The notes beneath the pieces were generated by a model that did no database searches, had not been told where the DNA came from, and saw only the letters and a program-made list of their open reading frames with translations. A program made the position numbers and the translations under genes. Below are positions 32,280-37,860 of a DNA stretch of 37,860 bases, piece by piece (positions within the stretch are counted from its first letter, which is position 1; each line of letters starts with the position of its first letter). The stretch comes from a gamma proteobacterium endosymbiont of Lamellibrachia anaximandri (lineage in GTDB: Bacteria > Pseudomonadota > Gammaproteobacteria > Chromatiales > Chromatiaceae): assembly GCA_016756835.1 (NCBI GenBank), contig JAESPE010000029.1:1-37860 (forward strand), given 5' to 3'.

Positions 32280-32308
32280 ATTCTCTTTTCTGGGGTGGTG
32301 ACTGTCAA
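32280..32308 (-). promoter_or_regulatory. sigma-70 promoter for the aryl-polyene-like operon
   Basis: Read on the minus strand: a perfect -35 TTGACA (32308-32303), 17-nt spacer, -10 GAGAAT (32285-32280, four of six matches). It lies in the 101-bp gap between the YdcF-like gene and the ACP, with predicted start near 32273 and a leader of about 60 nt. Confidence 0.65.
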
Positions 32309-32315
32309 CAAAAGA

Positions 32316-32993
32316 TCAGCTGATCCGTTCCAGGCTTTTTCTGTTTTGGGTCAATCTGGACCAGAATTTCCCCACCTGGTACCAATGCAGATAGAAGGCC
32401 TCCATCAGACATAAAAAAATGAGTGAGGGTCTGAATACCAGCTTCTCCTCCGCCGCGCAGAGCTGGTGTGACAGCCCCAGATCATTGGCCATGGCTGCGC
32501 ATCTGGCCAGATGGAAACGGCTTGTGATGAAAACGGGAACCCGCTGGCTTTGATCTATCAGGTCGCGGGCATGTTTCAGATTTTCCAGGGTATTTCGTGA
32601 GCGCATCTCCATTTGGATATCATTGCTGCTGACTCCTTCAGACTCCAGCCACTCGTGTCCACGTTCTGCTTCGCTGAAGCGGTTACGGCTTGTGATACCG
32701 CCCAGGATCATTATCGGCCTGGGTGGCGCCTGCCTGTACAGGTTCAATGCCCGCTGCAGCCGCGTAATAAAACGCGCAGAGACGGCATCTTGCTCAAGGT
32801 GCGCACCCAGCACGATCAGCAGTGCTTTGTCGGGAGCGGTCGAGGGCGTCTTTCTTGCGGTCAGACAGACTGTGCGGAGTGATGGTATCAGGCTCAATCC
32901 CAACGATAGCAGGACAATCAGCGATGAGAGAAAGAAGGTTGTCAGCCCATCCCAACCCATCATCTTCATTCTGAAAATTAATCCTGACGGCAT
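32316..32993 (-). CDS. YdcF/ElyC-like DUF218 membrane protein
   Basis: A 225-residue protein. One N-terminal membrane helix (about 16-40) is followed by a DUF218 domain: ALLIVLGAHLEQDAVSARFITRLQRAL, then ILGGI, SEAERGHEWL, then RNTLENLKHARDL and VFITSRFHLARCAAMANDLG. The order of motifs (GxxL, GG, SEA, RNTxEN, TSxFHxxR) matches the family of SanA, ElyC and YdcF. ElyC affects undecaprenyl-phosphate-linked envelope synthesis; the biochemical activity is not settled. The ATG at 32993 has AGAGAGA upstream; an ATG at 32969 is an alternative. It is upstream of the aryl-polyene-like operon on the same strand but that operon has its own promoter. It is divergent from the cytochrome gene. Confidence 0.85.
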   Translation of the reverse strand: MPSGLIFRMKMMGWDGLTTFFLSSLIVLLSLGLSLIPSLRTVCLTARKTPSTAPDKALLIVLGAHLEQDAVSARFITRLQRALNLYRQAPPRPIMILGGITSRNRFSEAERGHEWLESEGVSSNDIQMEMRSRNTLENLKHARDLIDQSQRVPVFITSRFHLARCAAMANDLGLSHQLCAAEEKLVFRPSLIFLCLMEAFYLHWYQVGKFWSRLTQNRKSLERIS

Positions 32994-33081
32994 GTTGGTC
33001 TCTCTATGGTTTGTTGCAGGCTACAGTCTGTCGATAATGAAAATCATTATATTCTTAAATTAACAACCTATTGATTTTATA

Positions 33082-33117
33082 GGGAAAATTGTGGTTTTCC
33101 CTTGTGATTGCTATAGT
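33082..33117 (+). promoter_or_regulatory. promoter with dyad over the -35 box
   Basis: GGGAAAA (33082-33088) and TTTTCCC (33095-33101) are exact inverted arms with a 6-nt loop, TTGTGG. That loop also serves as a -35 (33089-33094), 17 nt before a -10 TATAGT (33112-33117). A repressor at the dyad would block the promoter. The dyad is also placed to affect the divergent YdcF-like gene. Confidence 0.55.
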
Positions 33118-33187
33118 TTCCCTAGTTCCAGTAAATAATAAGCAGTATTCGGGGTTTTTCATTTAATACCATCCCATTTAATTGGGT

Positions 33188-33203
33188 TTTCCTAAGTAGG
33201 AAA
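33188..33203 (+). promoter_or_regulatory. palindrome in the cytochrome 5' UTR
   Basis: TTTCCTA-AG-TAGGAAA, perfect 7-bp arms, eight bases before the strong ribosome site AAAGGGGG (33212-33219). It could be a second regulator site or a small mRNA hairpin. The GGAAA/TTTCC core resembles half of the upstream GGGAAAA dyad. Confidence 0.45.
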
Positions 33204-33225
33204 TAGAAACCAAAGGGGGTTCCTA

Positions 33226-35724
33226 ATGGGTAGAAATACCTTTGTGCTCACAGCACTCACTGTCGTGGCGGCTGTGGGTTGTACCACCCAGCAGCCTGCT
33301 GAAGACACTGCGAAAGCCAAAGACACAGCGGAAGCCAAGGGGCAGGCCGCGATGGCACACGAGACCGCAGCGCCCAGCGCAATGAAGCGTTATGCGGGAC
33401 CATTGGTTGCCGCAGATCCCAACAAACCGAAGAACGATTACAACATCACCATCAACTACGAGCTGGGCATGCACTGTACCGGCTTCGATTTTACCTACTG
33501 TTGCGTGTTGCCGCCATACAACTCGATTCAGTCGCAGGTTATCAAGACGGCAACCGGCAGAAAGAAATACCCGGAGATGCTGGAAGCGGATGAAAAAGAT
33601 CCGACGGTTGTTGTTGACGGCAAAAAACGCTTCAAACTCAACTATGGCCACATCGACAACAACTTCTCTGAAGGCAACAAGCTGAAGTATTGGGACGTTC
33701 CCTATGACGTCAATGAGGATGGCAGGTACGGTCCCAACGAGAATGTTGCCAACGCCTACTGGCCCCATCTTTATGTCTATAAGGATCTGAAAGGGACCAA
33801 TCCCAAGGGAACCAGTAAAGACAGTGAAAAGCTGCGTGTCGGTCTGCAAGTGCCTGTGCCGAAGGACAATGGCCCTGCCGGTGCGGCAGCGCCCAGCCCG
33901 ATGCAGGGTGGACATCTTCACTATACGGGAGAGGTAGGCACCATCGTCTATACTAAATCTCCCGTGTTGGAGAATGTGCCGATCATGCTGACTCATCCGG
34001 GCATATGGGATGCACTGGGGCTGGCTCTGACACCGTTCACTGACAGTGTGGCCGCCAAAGACCCGCTGACCCTGGTGGAGTCTGATATTCAGCCATTCCA
34101 GGAAGCCTGGGTAAGTATGGTTGATGCCGATACCGGTAAACCTGTTCTGGATAGCCACAGCGGCAAGCCGATCACCTTCGTGGGTACCAACCCGGTTGAT
34201 GTTCCCAACTGCTCCAACTGCCACTCGAATGAGACCGGCAATGGTGACAAGTACACCCTCTACAAGCAGGAGAGGGCCTTCTGGAAGGCACTGGGCGCAT
34301 CTGACTGGATTGCCAACCTGAAGGCGACATCTGTCTCCATTCTGGAGATGCATGACGACAACAACGGCACCGATTTCATGAAGGACTACAAGCCGGGCAG
34401 TCGCGCCACCATGAACCGTCTCGGTCGCGATCCGGTACTCTGTCAGAAGTGTCATGCTGATAACGTCATCGGTGTACTTCAATCCAAGTCGTTCAAAGAT
34501 CCCAAGACCGGTAAAGAGAAGGTGATCATGCCTCTGACTCAGGCGATTCATGGGGTTCATCTGAAAGCCACGCCAATGCCTGACTCCCAGGGTCGTACCG
34601 GTGCGTGTCAGGGCTGTCACCCAGTTCATCGTCAGGACGGCAGCATGGAAGGTTATCCGATCACCCAGGACGGTAAGAACGCCTATGCGGATACCGATAA
34701 CCGTGACGCTGCCGGCGGCTGTTTCGTCGGTCGTGACGTTCACTCCAATCCCGGCAAGGATACCGACGGTGTAGAGACACCTGAACATCTGAATGCGATC
34801 GGAGAATGGCTGCAGGAGAATGTCTCCCAGATCGGGAATGGCGGGAACGGCAAGGGCCTCTGGTGCACCAACTGTCACACTCAGCTCTCCCGTGAGTTGT
34901 ATCAGCGTGATGCACTGACCAATGCGTTCAAGCAGGAAGGCAATACGCTGCGTAACAAGTCGCTGTCTGAGATCGCCAAGGGTATTGGTGTCAGCATGAA
35001 AGAGCTGGAAGAGATGATGGATCCGAAAGTCATCCTCGACGGCAAAGGTCATGACACCCCCGGCAAATCCCGCATCCTGGAAACCTGGTCGCAGAAGCGT
35101 CTGGTTCCTGACATCGCGGTGATTGCCCTGAAGGGCGATGGCCCGATGATCAACAAGGACGAAGACGGTGACATCAGCGTGGTTCCGCTCTCCGCAAATC
35201 CGACCATTGATATCGCCTCTCTGAAGCTGCCTGAAGGCGCAACCGGTGCTATCGCAGTGCCTTATGATGCTGCAACCCACGGCCGTGACTATTGGCTGGC
35301 TCCTGGCGTTCCCCACTGTGCGAACTGCCACGCGGCACCTTACGTCGAAGGTCAGGGTGGCGTTGCCTTTCCTATCACCCAGCCGGGTAAGTACGCCAAC
35401 GTGCGTTACTCCAAGGGTCATGCGGGTCTGGCTTGCCAGGCATGTCATCAGTCTATCCACGGTCTCTATCCGGTGACACCGCGTACCGATCTGACAACCT
35501 ACCGTCAGGCGCCGCAGTACAACCCGGATGGTTCCCACGGTCCTTTCAAGTGTGCCGCCTGTCATGAAGTCAACGATGAAGGTGTTCCCTTCCTCGCCAA
35601 TGATGAAGAGGACTACAACTGGAACGGCAAGGGCATCATGAATGACTACGATGCGTCTGTTTCCTGGATGCACGCCAATGCCCTGGATCAGGGTGGCAAA
35701 ATCCCGGATGAAGACGAAGAGTGA
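33226..35724 (+). CDS. seven-haem c-type cytochrome lipoprotein
   Basis: An 832-residue exported multihaem cytochrome. The ATG follows AAAGGGGG. The signal (TFVLTALTVVAAVGC) ends in a lipobox with lipidated Cys at residue 19; the next residues TT predict outer-membrane targeting. An Ala/Lys/Glu-rich linker spans 20-50. Residues 60-310 contain no haem site but have a striking Cys cluster MHCTGFDFTYCC (C84, C92, C93). Seven CXXCH sites follow at C329, C406, C461, C547, C698, C737 and C776, plus an isolated C499 (CFVGRDVH). The tail is acidic (DEDEE). I do not recognise a named family; it is not an OmcA/MtrC or octahaem reductase by motif spacing. Followed by a foldase and TlpA-like gene, it probably functions in periplasmic or outer-membrane electron transfer. 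Confidence 0.92.
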   Translation: MGRNTFVLTALTVVAAVGCTTQQPAEDTAKAKDTAEAKGQAAMAHETAAPSAMKRYAGPLVAADPNKPKNDYNITINYELGMHCTGFDFTYCCVLPPYNSIQSQVIKTATGRKKYPEMLEADEKDPTVVVDGKKRFKLNYGHIDNNFSEGNKLKYWDVPYDVNEDGRYGPNENVANAYWPHLYVYKDLKGTNPKGTSKDSEKLRVGLQVPVPKDNGPAGAAAPSPMQGGHLHYTGEVGTIVYTKSPVLENVPIMLTHPGIWDALGLALTPFTDSVAAKDPLTLVESDIQPFQEAWVSMVDADTGKPVLDSHSGKPITFVGTNPVDVPNCSNCHSNETGNGDKYTLYKQERAFWKALGASDWIANLKATSVSILEMHDDNNGTDFMKDYKPGSRATMNRLGRDPVLCQKCHADNVIGVLQSKSFKDPKTGKEKVIMPLTQAIHGVHLKATPMPDSQGRTGACQGCHPVHRQDGSMEGYPITQDGKNAYADTDNRDAAGGCFVGRDVHSNPGKDTDGVETPEHLNAIGEWLQENVSQIGNGGNGKGLWCTNCHTQLSRELYQRDALTNAFKQEGNTLRNKSLSEIAKGIGVSMKELEEMMDPKVILDGKGHDTPGKSRILETWSQKRLVPDIAVIALKGDGPMINKDEDGDISVVPLSANPTIDIASLKLPEGATGAIAVPYDAATHGRDYWLAPGVPHCANCHAAPYVEGQGGVAFPITQPGKYANVRYSKGHAGLACQACHQSIHGLYPVTPRTDLTTYRQAPQYNPDGSHGPFKCAACHEVNDEGVPFLANDEEDYNWNGKGIMNDYDASVSWMHANALDQGGKIPDEDEE

Positions 35725-35863
35725 TAGCCATCACTTGATCTGCCGCGACTGGGATGTCCGGCGGGATTGACCCTAACAGGAAAAATCAAATCCAAAGAGA
35801 TTGAAAAGAGTGGGTACCAACCCGCCAAGTGTAAAAAAACCTTTTACCATCAGGAAATGATCT

Positions 35864-37150
35864 ATGAAGCCGCTGTCTGTTCTTAAGCGCAGTTTGATAC
35901 TAGCTGCCATCATCACTGCGCCGCAAAGTCATGCAATCGCAGAGTCCCAGATCCTGGCAACTGCTGGTGAAATGAGCGTTACTGCCGATGATATCAAGTC
36001 AGCCATGGCCAGCTCTCCGTTTGCAACCCAGTTCCCGTCAATGGATCGGGAAGACCAGGCGTTACTTCGCGGTTCGTTGTTGCAGCGATTGGTCGCCTCA
36101 AAACTGCTCTACCAGGAGGCGAAACGGCTTGAGTTGGATAGAACCGAGGCATTTCAACAGGACGTTGAGGCGTTTCGCCTTGGTCTGCTCTACAGGCACT
36201 TTATGGATAAGCTGCGTGAAGGTATCAGTGTGCCGGAGGATGTGACTACAAGTATCCAGCAACAGTATCCGAATGATACAGATGGCGCAGCTGCTGCAAG
36301 GGCTGCCTACCTGTCTGATCGCTATCGCGCCATGCGTTATCTCACCATCAAGAACCTGCGCAATAAATATAACGTCAAGGTCTATGAGTCACGGATTCAG
36401 CCTCATCAGATGAGCGATGATACGGTATTGCTTGAGGGTGACGGGATTCGCATCACCTATAAGCATGCAGTGGGTAATCAGGTCAATCCACCACAGAACA
36501 AGACCTGGCTCATGGAGCGACTCTACAAACGTGCTGAGTTGTTGGTGATTGCCAAGGCGGCGAACGACGAAGGTGTTGATCTGAGTGACAGACTCAACAG
36601 TTACCGTGATGAGCGCCTTCCGGCAATGATGATTGAACAGAAACAGAGAGAGTGGATCTCAGGAAAGGATACCCTGAAAAAATACTATGCTGCCCACCCT
36701 GAATTCAGCCGCACTCTGGAGCGTTGGCACATTGGCCAGATCGTACTTTCAAGCCATGAAGATGCAGAAGCTGTAAGCCTACGCATCAAAGCGGGTGAGA
36801 GCCTGTTTCTCCTTGCCGGTGAATTGAGCATTGATCCTTACGGCAAACGCATGCGAGGCGACATGGGTTGGGTCAAAGAGGGGGCAGGTCACCCTGACAT
36901 CGAGAAGGCCGTCAGCGCTCTTGAAGATAATCAGCTAAGTGAGATTGTACAGACCCCTGCAGGGTTTCACCTTGTGATGATCCTTGAGCGCAGTCCCAGC
37001 CTCAAGCGTACATTTGCGAGTATGCGTGACAAGGTTGCACAGAGCCTGATTTCAGAAAAGTCTGCTGAATATTTCAATGAACTCAGTGAACGCTACAAGG
37101 TGGTGTGGAATCTGATTGGAGAGAATCAAGTGCAGACTGAGAAATATTAG
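35864..37150 (+). CDS. parvulin-type periplasmic peptidyl-prolyl isomerase
   Basis: A 428-residue exported foldase of the PpiC/SurA/PrsA type. The signal peptide spans 1-26 (SLILAAIITAPQSHAIA). A SurA/PrsA-like N-terminal chaperone region with long helices (LLRGSLLQRLVASKLLYQEAKRLELD) runs to about 270. The parvulin domain at about 285-385 has the core pattern RWHIGQIVLSS, LAGELSIDPYGKRMRGDMGWVKEG and SEIVQTPAGFHLVMILER. AGGAAA precedes the ATG. It starts 139 nt after the cytochrome stop, with no clear terminator between, and is followed 3 nt later by the TlpA-like gene. Inferred job: folding or stabilising the cytochrome apoprotein during haem attachment. Confidence 0.9.
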   Translation: MKPLSVLKRSLILAAIITAPQSHAIAESQILATAGEMSVTADDIKSAMASSPFATQFPSMDREDQALLRGSLLQRLVASKLLYQEAKRLELDRTEAFQQDVEAFRLGLLYRHFMDKLREGISVPEDVTTSIQQQYPNDTDGAAAARAAYLSDRYRAMRYLTIKNLRNKYNVKVYESRIQPHQMSDDTVLLEGDGIRITYKHAVGNQVNPPQNKTWLMERLYKRAELLVIAKAANDEGVDLSDRLNSYRDERLPAMMIEQKQREWISGKDTLKKYYAAHPEFSRTLERWHIGQIVLSSHEDAEAVSLRIKAGESLFLLAGELSIDPYGKRMRGDMGWVKEGAGHPDIEKAVSALEDNQLSEIVQTPAGFHLVMILERSPSLKRTFASMRDKVAQSLISEKSAEYFNELSERYKVVWNLIGENQVQTEKY

Positions 37151-37153
37151 TCC

Positions 37154-37702
37154 ATGAATAGACAGAAATGGGTCTCCCTACTGGGGGCGGTATTGATTGC
37201 TGCTGCCTTCGACAGTTTTGCCGGGTCAGGTTCGGCGACGGGCAGTGGAGCGGAGTCAAAGGAAAAGCAGGCTCCCAGCCTGCCCGATTACAGTTATAAA
37301 GGGCTGGACGGAGAAATGCACTCATTGACCGAATGGAATGGGAAGGTTGTTATGCTCAATTTCTGGGCCAGTTGGTGTGCGCCCTGTCTGAATGAAATCA
37401 AGGAGTTTGTTCGCTACCAGGAACAGTATGGACAGCAAGGTTTGCAGATTATCGGCCTGGGTCTGGATAAGGCACGTAAGCTGAAGAATGTTGCACGCAC
37501 TCTTGGAATCAACTATCCAGTGCTGGTGGCGGAACCTAACAGTAACCGCAAACTGCTTGCCAAGTGGGGTAACTCCAGCGGTTTGATTCCCTACACGGTT
37601 TTCTTCGACAAATCCGGAAAACTGTCTGGAGCACACAAGGGGGTCATTGATGACCAGACCTTTGAACAGAAGATCCTGCCTCTGCTGGAAGACCCCGAAT
37701 AG
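37154..37702 (+). CDS. TlpA/CcmG-like thioredoxin
   Basis: A 182-residue periplasmic thiol-disulfide protein. The N-terminal segment (WVSLLGAVLIAAAFDSFAG) is a signal peptide or anchor, followed by a Ser/Gly/Glu linker. The thioredoxin domain (about 45-178) has WCAPC (74-78) after VVMLNFWAS, and a cis-Pro loop in GLIPYTVFF. TlpA/CcmG proteins keep cysteines reduced so that haem can be attached to CXXCH sites. Being three nucleotides behind a foldase and in line with a 14-Cys cytochrome strongly suggests that job here; the alternative is a general periplasmic reductase. Confidence 0.92.
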   Translation: MNRQKWVSLLGAVLIAAAFDSFAGSGSATGSGAESKEKQAPSLPDYSYKGLDGEMHSLTEWNGKVVMLNFWASWCAPCLNEIKEFVRYQEQYGQQGLQIIGLGLDKARKLKNVARTLGINYPVLVAEPNSNRKLLAKWGNSSGLIPYTVFFDKSGKLSGAHKGVIDDQTFEQKILPLLEDPE

Positions 37703-37712
37703 CTGCTGGGGT

Positions 37713-37780
37713 TGTAGGCCTGATCAAGCGTAGCGGATCAGACACGCGCTGCCAGCCATGGAGAGCGAAGCGAAGGCTGG
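37713..37780. repeat. TGTAGG-headed palindrome pair after the thioredoxin gene
   Basis: TGTAGG (37713-37718) leads into CTGATC (37720-37725) and GATCAG (37736-37741), loop AAGCGTAGCG. A second stem, CCAGCC (37752-37757) with GGCTGG (37775-37780), has a similar AGCGAAGCG loop. The layout resembles dispersed REP elements known in proteobacteria. The remaining bases to 37860 hold no gene I can support. Confidence 0.6.
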
Positions 37781-37860
37781 TAGTCCCCGGTAGCCGCGAG
37801 GCCGCACTGCTTACCCGGCGTGCCTTGCGCCAGAGGGGAAGCAAAGTAGGCATCCGAGCG

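Noticed and set aside
34720..34746. An eighth haem site at CFVGRDVH in the cytochrome
   Set aside because: Only one Cys, and the spacing to His does not fit CXXCH or the known variants CXXCK, CX3CH or CX4CH.
33223..35673. An 816-codon open frame on the minus strand opposite the multihaem cytochrome
   Set aside because: It is a shadow frame: it mirrors almost the whole cytochrome gene, whose seven CXXCH sites, lipobox and ribosome site are unambiguous. The reverse translation has no recognisable domain.
37703..37860. A tRNA or small gene at the right edge
   Set aside because: The palindromes there do not form a cloverleaf and no anticodon arm or CCA-proximal pattern is visible; it is REP-like sequence.

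Overview
The window looks like one chromosomal segment (roughly mid-50s percent GC by eye) from a gammaproteobacterium. The support is a full-length 1295-residue PurL, a MotY-type flagellar protein behind a sigma-28 promoter, an aryl-polyene-type fatty-acid/polyketide operon, and a PEP-CTERM protein. The mix of multihaem cytochrome and PEP-CTERM genes would fit a free-living or symbiotic chemotroph, but that is inference; no taxonomic marker gene is present. I see no tRNA, rRNA, CRISPR array, transposase or phage gene.

Layout. (1) 114-2050, minus strand: an inositol-3-phosphate synthase-like gene followed by an unknown polytopic membrane protein. (2) 2593-5420, minus strand: a sensor kinase and sigma-54-dependent response regulator. 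Divergent from them are a PEP-CTERM protein (5897-6556), preceded by a textbook sigma-54 promoter and three upstream repeats, and a large secreted toroid/PKD protein (6715-9165) behind a structured leader. The group ends at an intrinsic terminator. (3) 9285-12439: an unknown anchored protein, a DedA/VTT-like membrane protein, an O-methyltransferase and a YdjY-domain protein. (4) 12491-15139: a tight operon of a DUF6394 membrane protein, a two-RCK potassium channel and a hemerythrin. (5) 15336-16205: motY. (6) 16444-17706: a small two-helix membrane protein and a convergent amidohydrolase. (7) 18071-21958: purL, preceded by a palindrome-rich intergenic region.

(8) 22116-32214, minus strand: eleven mostly overlapping genes forming an aryl-polyene-like biosynthesis and export operon (ACP, membrane protein, acyl-ACP ligase, hotdog dehydratase, LpxL-like acyltransferase, MMPL exporter, ketosynthase, chain-length-factor partner, second dehydratase, ketoreductase, glycosyltransferase). 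A small lipoprotein gene follows. A recognisable sigma-70 promoter lies ahead of the ACP. Several parts usual in such clusters are absent (second ACP, thioesterase, LolA-like protein, aromatic ammonia lyase). (9) 32316-32993, minus strand: a YdcF/DUF218 membrane protein. (10) 33226-37702, plus strand: a seven-haem lipoprotein cytochrome, a parvulin-type periplasmic foldase and a TlpA-like thiol reductase. These read as one cytochrome plus its maturation helpers.

Short palindromes beginning TGTAGG recur at gene ends (9913, 22056, 37713) and look like a REP-type family. The best candidates for something new are the sigma-54/PEP-CTERM/PKD module, the compact aryl-polyene variant with a C9 tract in its exporter, and the seven-haem lipoprotein with its dedicated folding genes.
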